A stretch of DNA of 60,088 nt. Origin: Desulfovibrio sp. Lineage in GTDB: Bacteria; Desulfobacterota; Desulfovibrionia; Desulfovibrionales; Desulfovibrionaceae. The translations under genes and the position numbers were made by a program. The notes beneath the pieces are model-generated. The model was not told where the DNA came from and searched no databases. It saw only the letters and a program-made list of their open reading frames with translations. This document shows positions 7,994 through 17,136 of the stretch, piece after piece (position 1 is the first letter of the stretch; every line of letters begins with the position of its first letter). The stretch lies in the NCBI GenBank assembly GCA_014804965.1, contig JAAUYU010000020.1, positions 60,704 to 120,791 on the forward strand. Direction: 5' to 3'.

Positions 7994-9412
7994 TTACTTC
8001 GCGGCCGTCCCCTCCGCCTCGGGCTCCCCCAGAAGCGCGCGGGCAAAGGCGTCGCCGTCAAAGGGCCGCAGGTCCTCCATCTTCTCGCCGAGGCCCACAT
8101 AGGTGATGGGAAGATTCTCGCGCAGGGCCACGGCTATGGCCACGCCGCCCTTGGCCGTGCCGTCCAGCTTGGTCAGGATGAGCTCGTCCGCGCCCGCAGC
8201 CTCCTTGAATAAATGCGCCTGCGAGAGCGCGTTCTGCCCGGTGGTGGCGTCCACCACGAGCACGCAGCGGTGCGGCGCGCCGGGATGCTTCTTGCCGAGC
8301 ACCTGGCGGATCTTGCCGAGCTCCTCCATGAGGTTGACCTTGGTCTGGAGGCGGCCCGCCGTATCCACAAAGAGGATGTCGAAGCCCTCCTTCACGGCGC
8401 GGTCCATGGCCTGCCAGGCCACCGAGGCCGGGTCCGCGCCCTGCGCGCCGGAGTGGAATTCCGCGCCCGCGCGTTTCGCCCAGGTTTCGAGCTGTTCCAC
8501 GGCGGCCGCGCGGAAGGTGTCCGCCGCGGCGATGAGCACCTTCTTGCCCTGCATCCGCGCGCGGTGCGCCAGCTTGCCGATGGTGGTGGTCTTGCCCACG
8601 CCGTTGACGCCCACCATGAGCACCACTTCCGGCGCGTTGATGGCGGCGATACGGCGCGGCTGCCGGAAGAGCTCCTCCAGCTCGGCGAGGAGCAGCGGGC
8701 GCACTCCTGCCGTATTCGTCACCTTTTCGCGCCGGGCGCGCTCCCTGAGGCGCGAGGTCATCTCCAGCGAGGTCTCGAAACCGAGGTCCGCGGTGATGAA
8801 CAGCTCCTCCAGCTCTTCCCAGAAGGCGTCGTTGAGCTCGCCGTGGCTGGCGAAGAGCCCGTCCAGCCTGCGGACGAACTGCTCGCGCGTGCGCGCCAGC
8901 CCCTCGGTGAGCTTGACAAAGAGGCGGTTGCGCTCGTCCTCCTCGTCCTCCAGGTCGAGGGCGAGGGCGAGGCGGTACTGGAGCTCGGAGCGGAATTCCT
9001 CCACATGGCGGTATTCCATGCGCTCAAGCCAGGAGCGGAATTCGTCGATGAAGGCCGCCGCCTCGGCGGGCGGCGTTTCCAGCGCGCCCAGAAGCACGCC
9101 GAGCCTGCGCCAGAGTTCGGGCCCCGCCGTGTCCACCCCGTCGAGGATGACGGCGAGCCATGCGGAGAGCCGGGGCTCGGCCTCGCGCAGGCGCAGGATG
9201 AGGGCCGCGTCCCCCCCCGGTTCTCCCGCAGGTTCCCCGGCAGGTTCCCCGCCGCCCGCGGGGGGCATGGCGGCCGCTGGCGCAGCAGGCGTCGCCGCAG
9301 GAGCATCTGCGGTGCTTTCAGCTCCGGGCGCGGCATCCTGAACGGCCGCGGGGGCTGCCTCGTCCGCACCCCCGCCGGAAAACAGACGGCGAACCTTGGA
9401 AAAAAAGCCCAT
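7994..9412 (-). CDS. ftsY: Signal recognition particle receptor FtsY
   Basis: SRP receptor GTPase that docks ribosome-SRP complexes at the membrane for co-translational insertion. The start is the ATG of MGFFSKVRRLFSGGG (472 residues); an earlier in-frame start lies inside the preceding gene. It has an N-terminal acidic, Ala/Pro-rich A domain (about 1-150), a helical N domain, then the G domain with GVNGVGKTTT, DTFRAAA, DTAGR and TKLDG. These spacings fit FtsY rather than Ffh or FlhF. Its ATG overlaps the upstream stop (TGATG), so it is coupled to the sensor gene. Confidence 0.97.
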   Translation of the reverse strand: MGFFSKVRRLFSGGGADEAAPAAVQDAAPGAESTADAPAATPAAPAAAMPPAGGGEPAGEPAGEPGGDAALILRLREAEPRLSAWLAVILDGVDTAGPELWRRLGVLLGALETPPAEAAAFIDEFRSWLERMEYRHVEEFRSELQYRLALALDLEDEEDERNRLFVKLTEGLARTREQFVRRLDGLFASHGELNDAFWEELEELFITADLGFETSLEMTSRLRERARREKVTNTAGVRPLLLAELEELFRQPRRIAAINAPEVVLMVGVNGVGKTTTIGKLAHRARMQGKKVLIAAADTFRAAAVEQLETWAKRAGAEFHSGAQGADPASVAWQAMDRAVKEGFDILFVDTAGRLQTKVNLMEELGKIRQVLGKKHPGAPHRCVLVVDATTGQNALSQAHLFKEAAGADELILTKLDGTAKGGVAIAVALRENLPITYVGLGEKMEDLRPFDGDAFARALLGEPEAEGTAAK

Positions 9413-10500
9413 CAGCGGCCCCCTTCTTCCTTGCGGCCTTGCCCTGTGCCCCCCTCCAGCGCGGCGAGCACTTCTTCCAGCGCCCGCGCACATTCTTCCA
9501 CCGGCAGGGCGCGCGTTTCGCAGTCCGGGTCATTGAGCGCGGCCTGCATCTTGCCCGCGGCCTCGGTGAGGCGTTCCGCGCCCAGGCAGGGCGCGGCCTG
9601 CTCCAGCATCCGCCCGAGGTGGCAGAGGCCCGCGGTCTCGCCATCGGCATAGAGGCGCTGCATGAGCGCGGGCGCGCGCGCAAAGGTCTGCCGGAAGAGC
9701 GCGGCCGTCACGCGCCAGGCGTCGGGATGCTTGCGCTGGAAACGCCGCCCCAGTTCCCTGTCAACGGGCCGGGGCGGAGCGGTCACGGCGCCCCCGGCAG
9801 CCGCCTCACCGGAAGACTCCGGCGCGTGGGGAGCGAGGCCCAGCACCACGGGCTCGGGCTTGTCCCCGCCGTCGGCCCCCTTCGCGGCGGGCGCCGGGCT
9901 GCCGAAAGCGCGCACCCGGCGGCGCAGGGCCGCGAGGTCCCCCCACAGCCAGAGCAGGAGCAAAAGCGCCAGCGTCCAGAGCGCGGCCGCGAGCCCGAAG
10001 CGCCAGCGCTCGCGCGCCGCCAGCTGGGCCCCTTCCTCCTCCATAAGCCTCGGCGAAAGCCACACTTCCACGGAGCCCACGTTCTGCCCCTCCACCTTGA
10101 GGGGATTCATGCCCTGCACCGTGTCCTCGGCGATCTCGTCGTCCCAGGGCACCGGCTCCCAGAGATAATTGCGGCGCTGGCCCTCGAGCATCCCCTGGCG
10201 CGTCTCCACCTTGATAGCGTAGAGGCGCTCGTCCTCCATGGCGCTCATGACGATGGTGCGCGCCGTGATCTCGTCCAGTTCCCACGCGGGGATAGCTAAC
10301 AGCGTGGCGAGCTGCGCGGCCGTGCGGCCCGCCTCGGCGCTGAGGCGGTTTTCCGCGTCGCGCTGACTGCTCTCCAGATTCCACAGCCCGAGGAGGAAGA
10401 GCAGTGCGAGGCCTGCCCCCCAGATGAGGAGGGCCGCGACGCGCCGTCCCGCGCGGGATACGCGCGGCGCGTGGGGTGTGGGCTTGCTGGTGTCGGGCAT
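9412..10500 (-). CDS. Two-TM sensor protein with C-terminal Hpt-like domain
   Basis: 362 residues with a TM helix at about 20-42, a periplasmic region of ~120 residues, a second TM at about 168-190, then a Pro/Ala linker and a helical domain at about 245-350. In the latter, a segment around H294 (CHLGRMLEQAAPCLGAERL) lines up by eye with the histidine phosphotransfer pattern H-x3-K/R...G, so H294 may be the phospho-acceptor. There is no kinase, HAMP or cyclase domain. The gene is translationally coupled to ftsY. It could be a phosphorelay intermediate or simply a degenerate sensor; family membership was not verified. Confidence 0.7.
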   Translation of the reverse strand: MPDTSKPTPHAPRVSRAGRRVAALLIWGAGLALLFLLGLWNLESSQRDAENRLSAEAGRTAAQLATLLAIPAWELDEITARTIVMSAMEDERLYAIKVETRQGMLEGQRRNYLWEPVPWDDEIAEDTVQGMNPLKVEGQNVGSVEVWLSPRLMEEEGAQLAARERWRFGLAAALWTLALLLLLWLWGDLAALRRRVRAFGSPAPAAKGADGGDKPEPVVLGLAPHAPESSGEAAAGGAVTAPPRPVDRELGRRFQRKHPDAWRVTAALFRQTFARAPALMQRLYADGETAGLCHLGRMLEQAAPCLGAERLTEAAGKMQAALNDPDCETRALPVEECARALEEVLAALEGGTGQGRKEEGGR

Positions 10501-10621
10501 GGCGTGTCCGGGGGCTGCCTCATTCCCGCGGCTAGGGCGGGCCGTTTTCTATCGCCCGGCGTGCGGGCGCCCTGACTATGCCTTACGCGGCCGCGCGGCG
10601 CAAGGCTCAGGCTCGATGCCC

Positions 10622-11137
10622 TCAGGCGCGGTGCGGGTCAGGCTCCGTGCGCCAGGCCGCCACCAGCGCGCGCACGGCGGCGTCCTTCTCCGGTGGGAGC
10701 GCCTTGAATTCCTCGGCGAACACATGGATGCGCGTGCCCCCGCGCGGCACGAAAAGCCCTTTCACCCGGCACCAGGCCGGGGAGAGCACGGCCACGAGGT
10801 CCTCAAGGACGGTGTTGGTGATGCTTTCCATGAAGGCCTGATGGTTGCGGAAGGCGAACATATAGAGCTTGAAGCTCTTGGATTCCACGCACCGCTCGTC
10901 CGGGACGTATTCCACGCTTATGGTGCCGAAATCCGGCTGTCCCGTCACCGGGCAGAGCGAGGTGAACTCGGGAAAGGTGATGCTGACCACATAGGGCCTG
11001 TGCGGGTAGCGGTTGGGGAAGGCCTCCAGCAGCTCGGCGCCGGGGCCCGAGCTCACGCGGGGCAGCGGGCCGCCGCCGAGCAGGCTGAGGCCGCTCACGT
11101 CGTCGCGGGGGGAGTCCGGCCGGTTGGGATGGGACAT
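10622..11137 (-). CDS. queF: NADPH-dependent 7-cyano-7-deazaguanine reductase
   Basis: QueF reduces preQ0 to preQ1 in queuosine synthesis. It has 171 residues, the short unimodular form. The catalytic cysteine sits in FTSLCPVTGQPDFG; the QueF motif ESKSFKLYMFAFRNHQAF follows, and the substrate-binding glutamate lies in this region. The start MSHPNRPDS is preceded by an AAGGA-type site. It is divergent from the prenyltransferase gene. QueD of the same pathway is encoded at 56458-56859. Confidence 0.97.
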   Translation of the reverse strand: MSHPNRPDSPRDDVSGLSLLGGGPLPRVSSGPGAELLEAFPNRYPHRPYVVSITFPEFTSLCPVTGQPDFGTISVEYVPDERCVESKSFKLYMFAFRNHQAFMESITNTVLEDLVAVLSPAWCRVKGLFVPRGGTRIHVFAEEFKALPPEKDAAVRALVAAWRTEPDPHRA

Positions 11138-11180
11138 GAATGTTCCTTTTTCAGTTCTGGTGCATCGCGCACACGCCCGC

Positions 11181-11209
11181 TTGTAAGCCGGCGCCCGTCG
11201 CGTTATGCT
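11181..11209 (+). promoter_or_regulatory. Putative promoter of the prenyltransferase-darP operon
   Basis: TTGTAA (11181-11186) and TATGCT (11204-11209) with a 17-nt spacer, about 65 bp before the start at 11275. Each box matches consensus at four of six positions. Confidence 0.4.
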
Positions 11210-11274
11210 CGGCGTTCTACGCCATTCCGGCCCGCGCGTCCAATACCGGGGCCGGACTTTCCGCGGAGCGAGCC

Positions 11275-12138
11275 ATGCGCATGAGTTTCGGCCATTTCGG
11301 CGACATCTGCCGGATGATCAAGATCGAGCATTCCATCTTCGCCCTGCCCTATGCCTGGGCCGGGGCCGTGCTGGCCGCGCGCGGGCTGCCGCCGTGGCGC
11401 GCCCTTATCCTGCTCACCGTGGCCATGGTGGCCGTGCGCTCCTTCGCCATGACCTTCAACCGCATCGCCGACGTTGCCATCGACGCCCAAAATCCGCGCA
11501 CCATGAACCGCCCGCTTGTCACCGGGGCCATCAGCATGGGGCAGGCCTGGGCCTTCTGCGCCGTCATGGCCGCCATCTTCATCGCGGCCTGCGCGGGCAT
11601 CAACAGCCTCTGCCTCTGGCTTTCCGTGCCCGCCCTGCTCTTCGCCGGGGCCTACAGCCTCCTCAAGCGGGTGTCGCCCATCTGCCACTACTGGCTCGGT
11701 GCCACGCTCGGGCTCGCGCCGCTGGCGGGATGGATTTCCGTAAATCCCGCGAGTATGAGCCTCGCCCCGGTGCTGCTGTTCTTCGCCGTAACCTTCTGGG
11801 TGGGCGCCTTTGACATCTATTATGCCTTTCAGGACCTCGACTGCGACCTCGCGCAGGGGCTCCACTCCATCCCGGCCTGCTTCGGCCCCAAGACGGCGCT
11901 AGCGCTGGCGGGCTTTTCCCATGTGCTGACGGTCATCTTTCTCGCGCTCACCGGGCTCGCCGCCGGGCTCGGCTGGCCGTGGTACGCCATCTGCGCAGGC
12001 ATCGCCTGCCTGCTTGTGTGGGAGCACAGGCTCGTGAAGCCGGACGACCTCAGCCACATCAACATGGCCTTTTTCACGCTCAACGGCATCATCTCGCCCG
12101 TGGTGCTCGCGGGCATCATCCTCGGCCTGTACTTCTGA
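11275..12138 (+). CDS. UbiA-family prenyltransferase (menaquinone synthesis, MqnP-like)
   Basis: Integral membrane prenyltransferase that attaches the polyprenyl tail to an aromatic ring precursor of menaquinone. The start is the ATG of MRMSFGHFGD, with GGAG 6 nt upstream (287 residues); the longer frame has no Shine-Dalgarno. The first Asp-rich motif NRIADVAID and the second motif around YYAFQDLDCD carry the prenyl diphosphate-binding aspartates. Some eight hydrophobic segments are visible. In Desulfovibrio-like organisms this protein is usually the MqnP step of the futalosine pathway; that choice over UbiA is inference. Confidence 0.88.
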   Translation: MRMSFGHFGDICRMIKIEHSIFALPYAWAGAVLAARGLPPWRALILLTVAMVAVRSFAMTFNRIADVAIDAQNPRTMNRPLVTGAISMGQAWAFCAVMAAIFIAACAGINSLCLWLSVPALLFAGAYSLLKRVSPICHYWLGATLGLAPLAGWISVNPASMSLAPVLLFFAVTFWVGAFDIYYAFQDLDCDLAQGLHSIPACFGPKTALALAGFSHVLTVIFLALTGLAAGLGWPWYAICAGIACLLVWEHRLVKPDDLSHINMAFFTLNGIISPVVLAGIILGLYF

Positions 12139-12155
12139 ACCGCAAAGGAGGCCCC

Positions 12156-12716
12156 ATGCCCCGCAAGCGCGCCCAAGCCCCCACGGATGGGGAGAGCCCG
12201 CAAAAGCCCAGCCGCTCCGCCAATAAGCGGGGCAGCCACGCCCGCCAGGCCCTGGGCCTCGAGATCGCGCGCCTGCCCGCGGCCGAGCGCGCGGCCCTGC
12301 CGCTGACGCCCGACCTCGCCGAGGCCATGGACCTCCTCGACCGCCTCACCGACCGCGAGGGCCGGAGGCGGCAGGAGCAGTATATCGGCCGCCTCATGCG
12401 CGACGCCGACGAGGAGGCGCTCAGGCGCGCCCTTGCCGGGCGCCAGGCGCGGGACGCGGCGGAGGTGGCCCGCTTCCACGCCGCCGAAGCGTGGCGCGCG
12501 CGCCTGCTCAAGGCCACGGCCGCCGAAGTGCCGCAGCTGCTGGACGAATTTTGGCAGGCCGCGCCGCAAAAGGCAGCGGCCACGGCGGAGGAGCTCACCC
12601 GCGCCGTGGAGGCCGCCCGTGCGGCCCATGCCCGTGGCGACGCCTCGCCGCGCGCCTCGCGCGTGCTCTTCCGTTGCCTCGCGGCCGCCCTTGCCCCCGG
12701 CGGAGAGGACGCCTAG
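12156..12716 (+). CDS. darP: DarP/YjgA-type ribosome assembly factor
   Basis: 186 residues; resembles the YjgA family (DUF615), which associates with late 50S precursors. Family marks are KPSRSANKR, HARQALGLEIARLP and the strongly conserved RRRQEQYIGRLMRDAD. It begins with ATG after AAAGGAG, 17 nt behind the prenyltransferase, so it is probably co-transcribed. Its 3' end overlaps the convergent DUF805 gene by 4 nt. Confidence 0.85.
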   Translation: MPRKRAQAPTDGESPQKPSRSANKRGSHARQALGLEIARLPAAERAALPLTPDLAEAMDLLDRLTDREGRRRQEQYIGRLMRDADEEALRRALAGRQARDAAEVARFHAAEAWRARLLKATAAEVPQLLDEFWQAAPQKAAATAEELTRAVEAARAAHARGDASPRASRVLFRCLAAALAPGGEDA

Positions 12717-13105
12717 CTCCAGACGAGGCGCACATGCTCGGGCACGGGCCCGAAGCGGTTGGGCCCCGGCGTGCCCGGCACGCAGAGGAGAGCGATGCCG
12801 AAGAGGTTGAGGAGCGGCACGAAGAGCAGGAGCACGAGCCATCCTGTCCTCCCGGAATCATGGAAGCGGCGCGCGCTCACGGCGAGCAGCGGCGGCAGGA
12901 AGATGAAGGGCACATAGCTCAGCACGAAATCCAGCAGATTGATGTCGCCGAAGTAGCGGACAAGAGCGACGATGCCCAGGCTCCAGAGCGTGAAAAAGAG
13001 GACATAGAAGGCGAAATAGACGAAAAATTCCCCGCGCGAGGCGCGGCCCGCGCCATTGGCGTACTTGCGGAAGATGCAGGTGGAAAGGACATCGCGCACT
13101 GTCAT
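12713..13105 (-). CDS. DUF805 membrane protein
   Basis: 130 residues. It has the DUF805 pattern: N-terminal ASRGEFFVYFAFY, several hydrophobic segments, ARRFHDSGRTGW, and a C-terminal PGTPGPNRFGPVP. The function of the family is unknown. It has its own sigma70-type promoter about 80 bp upstream and converges on darP. Confidence 0.88.
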   Translation of the reverse strand: MTVRDVLSTCIFRKYANGAGRASRGEFFVYFAFYVLFFTLWSLGIVALVRYFGDINLLDFVLSYVPFIFLPPLLAVSARRFHDSGRTGWLVLLLFVPLLNLFGIALLCVPGTPGPNRFGPVPEHVRLVWS

Positions 13106-13185
13106 GGTGTGCCTCCTGAAAAGACCTTATTTCCGGCCCCGCGCGGCCTGCCCGGAATGGGCGGGCTGCGGGCGTACTCCTCATT

Positions 13186-13214
13186 ACATTAATATGCGTC
13201 TCCCCGCCTGACAA
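13186..13214 (-). promoter_or_regulatory. Promoter of the DUF805 gene
   Basis: Minus strand TTGTCA (13214-13209) and TAATGT (13191-13186) separated by 17 nt, 81 bp before the gene. Lies in an otherwise featureless 148-bp gap. Confidence 0.55.
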
Positions 13215-13253
13215 GGACGGCGGACTTTTCCGCATCAGGGCTCAAGCGCCGCC

Positions 13254-16200
13254 TCAGCCGCGCGGCGAAAAATCCACGGGCACGCGCGCCTTCTGCCCAG
13301 CCTTGTTGCTGAAGAGCACATAGCCGTTTTTGAGCCCGAACAGGTAGAGCCGCCGCGTCAATTCCACATCCTTGCGGCAATAGGCCGCGATTTCCTCAAG
13401 GCGCCCTTCCTTCCACCACTTGAGGGCCTGAAGGCCGTCCGCGCTCTTGGGCTCGCCCAGGGTGGCCTCCCCCAGATTGCCCAGCGAAACGCGGTAGCCG
13501 AGGCGCTCATGGATGCGCTGGAGCAGGTCGAGGCTCGGCAGGGCGCGCAGGTCCGCGCCATGCGGGAACGAGGGCGGCGCAAAGGGCGCGATCACCGCAT
13601 AGTCGAAGCCCACGCTGTTGAAGCCCACCACCAGCTCCGCCCCCTCAAGCCGCGCGAAGAGGCCCGCCAGCTCCTCCTGCCGGAAGGCGTGGTAGGCGTC
13701 GTCCCGGCTGTCGTAGAGCACGGCCACGCTCACGCCCATCTTGCGCGCAAGGCCCCAGCCCCCCACCTCGGCGGCGGAACGCCGCGTCTCCACGTCAAAG
13801 ACCACATAGGCCGCGGGCGGCGCAAGCCCGGTGGGCGCGGCTGCTGCCGGGGCATTCGCGGGGACAGATTCGGGTATTTCCACCCGCAGGCGCGCCCTTG
13901 CCTCCTCTCGGTCCGTCCCGCCGGGTTCGGGCGCTCGCGGGGTGATGCACTCCGGCGCAAGCCTGTCGGGCGCAGGCGTCATGCGCAAGGAGGCGGCGAG
14001 CTTTTCCCCCTCGTCGCCCTCCGCAAGCATCTCCTGGAGAAGCGCCAGGGCCCCCTCCTTGCTGATGGGGCGGTTCCCGGAGCCGCACTTGGGCGAATGG
14101 ACGCAGGAGGGGCAGCCGTCAAGGCAGGGGCAGGCGGCGACGGCGCGGCGCACGGCCTCGAGCAGGGCGCCCGCATCGGCAAAGGCCTCACGCGTGAGGC
14201 CGGCCCCGCCGGGAAGGCCGTCATAGATAAACACCGCCGCATGGCCGAGCTGGGGATGCAGCGGAATGGAAATGCCGCCGAAATCATTGCGGTCCGCCAT
14301 GACGAGCAGCGGCAAAAGCCCGATGGCCGCGTGCTCCAGCGCGTGGATGGAGCCCATGAAGTGGAGGAAGCGCGCCTCCAGAGAATTGCGCAGGGGCTCC
14401 GGGACGACGTACCAGAAGCCCTCTGTCTCAAAAACCTGCGGCGGCACGTCCAGCGGCACGACGGTGAGGAGGCGGTTGCCGTTGGTCGCGCGTTTCTCAT
14501 AGCCGGTGATGCGCTCGGTGATCCTGAGCCGCCCCCGGCAGACGAGGCAGCGGCCCAGGGCGCGCCGCTCGGTCTCCTCCAGAATGTCCGTGTTCTTCTG
14601 GCCGCGCGAGCGCGTGAACCACGCAGGCCGCGCGGGTTCCACAAGGATGCGGCCCCGGCCCTCGTCCAGATCCTTCACCACATAGCTGCGGCCCCGGTGG
14701 AGGTAGACGGCCCCCGGATGCGTCTCGCGCCAGGCGCGGAAGCCGTCCACCGTGCCGATGACCGCGCCCCCGGTATCCTCGATGATCATGCCCTGCCCGG
14801 CCCCGCGCAGGTCCACATGGCGCTGCGGCCTCTTGCGCGCGGCGAGCCAGTGGGCCCCGTCCTCGGACTGGAGCAGGAGGCCCTGGTCGCGCAGGGCTGC
14901 CAGCGCGCGCAGGGAGCCGGGCTGGTGGAGCCACGGGTCCGCGGCGTTGAGGGGCAGCTCCGCGGCGGCGCATTCGAGATGCCGCGCCACGATGACCTCG
15001 TTGTCCGGGTTGACCACGGCGCGCTCGGGCGGGCGGCTGAAAAAATCGTCGGGATTGCGCACGAAATACTGGTCCAGCGCGTCCTCCCCGGCCACGAGGA
15101 TCACCGCGGACTCCTGCTGCGCGCGCCCCACGCGGCCGCCGCGCTGCAAGGTCTGCATGACCGTGCCGGGATAGCCCACGAGGATGCAGACATCGAGGCC
15201 GCCGATGTCGATGCCCAGCTCCAGCGCGCTCGTACTCACCACGGCCAGCAGCTCGCCCGAGGCCATGCGCGCCTCGATGGCCCGGCGCTCCTCGGGGAGG
15301 AAGCCCGCGCGGTAGGAGGAAATGCGGTCCTTGTACGCCCCGGCCTGCGAGCCCGCCCACAGGCTCACGAGCTCGGTCATGCGCCGGGAGCGGCAATAGA
15401 CGATGGTGCGCAGATTGCGGGCCAGCGCCGCCTTGAGGAGGTCGATGGCCGCGGTGGACGGGCTTTGCTCCGGGTCGAGAAAGACGAAGTGCCGGGGCCC
15501 GCGCGGCGCGCCGGAACGGGTAATGACCACGGGCGCGCCGGAAGCTGCGTCGCCGTTTTCCGGGCCTTCTGTTCCGGCCGCACCCGCGGGCGCCCCCATG
15601 AGCCCGGCGGCCAGCTCGCCGGGATTGCCCACCGTGGCCGTGCAGAACACATAGGTGGGACGCGCCCCGTAGCGCGCGGCCACGCGGTTGAGCCGCCGGA
15701 ACACTTGGGCCATGTGGCTGCCGAACACGCCACGGTAGGTGTGGGCCTCGTCCACCACCACATGGGTGAGCCCGGCGAAAAAGAGCGCCCATTGCTCGTG
15801 GTGCGGCAGGATGGCGAGGTGCAGCATCTCCGGGTTGCTGATGAGCACCGTGGGCGGCTCCCGGCGGATCTTGCGCCGGAAGTGGTCGCTGGTGTCGCCG
15901 TCATAGAGGGCCACGCCGGGCCGCGCCTCCTCGGGCCACGCGGCGGCGAGCCCGTTGAGCGCGGCGAGCTGGTCCTGCGCCAGGGCCTTGAGCGGAAAGA
16001 GGTAGAGCGCCCGCGCGTCCGGGTCGAGCAGATGGCGCTCCAGTACGGGGAGGTTATAGATGAGGCTCTTGCCGCTGGCCGTGGGCGTGGCCACCACCAC
16101 GGAATGGCCCGCGCGGATGTGGTCCGTGGCGAGGGCCTGATGGGCGTAAAGGCGGATGCCGCGCCCCTCGAGCAGGCGGGCGACGGCCGCGGGCCAGGGG

Positions 16201-16343
16201 CGGCGGTTCTCCGCAAATTCCGCCTCGCGGGCCTCCTCCACGCGGTGGCAGGTCACCTGCCGCCCCAGCCGGGGCGAGGCAAGCAGGGCCGCGATATATT
16301 CGCCCACCCGGCCCTGTGACGGCGCGCCCCCCTCCTCAGGCAT
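13254..16343 (-). CDS. MrfA-like DEAH helicase fused to MrfB-like DEDD exonuclease
   Basis: 1029 residues from the ATG of MPEEGGAPS, which has GGGGAAGG upstream; an earlier TTG would add 7 residues. The helicase part has TPTASGKS (about 86-93), DEAH (about 198-201), SNPEMLH and QRGGRVGR. A four-cysteine cluster follows (CPCLDGCPSC...SPKC), typical of DUF1998 helicases. After a Pro/Ala linker comes an RNase H-like exonuclease: FDVET (about 849-853), GFDYAVI (Asp about 914) and YCRKDVELT (Asp about 992) supply the DEDD aspartates and glutamate. In Bacillus subtilis MrfA and MrfB are separate partners in mitomycin-adduct repair. The repair role here is inferred. Confidence 0.88.
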   Translation of the reverse strand: MPEEGGAPSQGRVGEYIAALLASPRLGRQVTCHRVEEAREAEFAENRRPWPAAVARLLEGRGIRLYAHQALATDHIRAGHSVVVATPTASGKSLIYNLPVLERHLLDPDARALYLFPLKALAQDQLAALNGLAAAWPEEARPGVALYDGDTSDHFRRKIRREPPTVLISNPEMLHLAILPHHEQWALFFAGLTHVVVDEAHTYRGVFGSHMAQVFRRLNRVAARYGARPTYVFCTATVGNPGELAAGLMGAPAGAAGTEGPENGDAASGAPVVITRSGAPRGPRHFVFLDPEQSPSTAAIDLLKAALARNLRTIVYCRSRRMTELVSLWAGSQAGAYKDRISSYRAGFLPEERRAIEARMASGELLAVVSTSALELGIDIGGLDVCILVGYPGTVMQTLQRGGRVGRAQQESAVILVAGEDALDQYFVRNPDDFFSRPPERAVVNPDNEVIVARHLECAAAELPLNAADPWLHQPGSLRALAALRDQGLLLQSEDGAHWLAARKRPQRHVDLRGAGQGMIIEDTGGAVIGTVDGFRAWRETHPGAVYLHRGRSYVVKDLDEGRGRILVEPARPAWFTRSRGQKNTDILEETERRALGRCLVCRGRLRITERITGYEKRATNGNRLLTVVPLDVPPQVFETEGFWYVVPEPLRNSLEARFLHFMGSIHALEHAAIGLLPLLVMADRNDFGGISIPLHPQLGHAAVFIYDGLPGGAGLTREAFADAGALLEAVRRAVAACPCLDGCPSCVHSPKCGSGNRPISKEGALALLQEMLAEGDEGEKLAASLRMTPAPDRLAPECITPRAPEPGGTDREEARARLRVEIPESVPANAPAAAAPTGLAPPAAYVVFDVETRRSAAEVGGWGLARKMGVSVAVLYDSRDDAYHAFRQEELAGLFARLEGAELVVGFNSVGFDYAVIAPFAPPSFPHGADLRALPSLDLLQRIHERLGYRVSLGNLGEATLGEPKSADGLQALKWWKEGRLEEIAAYCRKDVELTRRLYLFGLKNGYVLFSNKAGQKARVPVDFSPRG

Positions 16344-17013
16344 GGACGCCTTCCCCGGGATCAAGCTGGCGGATGACGTGCGCGGGCGCGCCCGCGGCCA
16401 GGGTGCGCGGGGGGATGTCTCGCGTGACCACGCTGCCCGCGCCCACGATGGCCCCCTCGCCGATGCTCACGCCCTTGAGCACGATGCACTGCATCCCGAG
16501 CCAGGCATGGTCGCCGATGGTGACGGGCGCGTCGCGCTCAAGACCCGGCTCCGTGGCGCGGGCCTCGGGCGGCCAGGGCGCGTGAAAATCCGAATCCACG
16601 ATGACGCAGTTGGGCGCGATGAGCGCCCCGCGGCCCACGCGCACGGCCGTGGACCGGGCCGTGATGGACGTGCCGCTCAATTCCGCGCCCTCGCCGATGT
16701 CGATAAGGGCTCCGGGCCCAAAAACGCGCAGCCGCACGGGCCACGCGAGCGCACATGCCGTGGCCCGCCGCCAGGAGGAGATGAGGCGCGCGTGCGCCCC
16801 GATGCGGATACGGCCGCCCGGCCAGCGCAAAAGGCCCACCGGCCCGTGGGCCGTGACGCCGGGGCCGAGCTCCACGCCGAGAAGCCCCGCCTTGAGCCGG
16901 AGGCGCAGCGTGCCGAAAGCGAGGCCGAAACAGCGCATGGCCTCGAGGCTCGCCCAGGAGGCCACGTTGGCGGGCGTGAGACCGCGCGCGAGAGCCTTGC
17001 GGAAAAATTCCAT
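16336..17013 (-). CDS. Left-handed beta-helix (hexapeptide) acyltransferase
   Basis: 225 residues from MEFFRKALARG. The C-terminal half has hexapeptide repeats (IGDHAWLGMQCIVLKGVSIGEGAIV) and ends in the classic GAGSVVTRDIPPRTLAAGAPA with a H at VDSDFH as likely catalytic base. It probably acetylates a sugar or lipid-linked glycan. Its 3' end overlaps the helicase start by 8 nt. It is similar in type to, but distinct from, the acetyltransferase at 34727-35380. The substrate is unknown. Confidence 0.85.
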   Translation of the reverse strand: MEFFRKALARGLTPANVASWASLEAMRCFGLAFGTLRLRLKAGLLGVELGPGVTAHGPVGLLRWPGGRIRIGAHARLISSWRRATACALAWPVRLRVFGPGALIDIGEGAELSGTSITARSTAVRVGRGALIAPNCVIVDSDFHAPWPPEARATEPGLERDAPVTIGDHAWLGMQCIVLKGVSIGEGAIVGAGSVVTRDIPPRTLAAGAPAHVIRQLDPGEGVHA

Positions 17014-17136
17014 GCCGCAATCTACCGTGAAGGCGCCCCGGGGTAAAGGGAGCGCCGGAAAAAAAGGAGGACGCCGCTCACGCGGCGCCCTTCCAAACTT
17101 CTTCGCAGGCGGAAATCCTGCCCGGCCCAAAAGCCG

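Noticed and set aside
13509-16319. 936-codon plus-strand open frame opposite the helicase-nuclease gene
   Set aside because: Antisense to a protein with intact helicase and nuclease motifs; no recognisable domain of its own.
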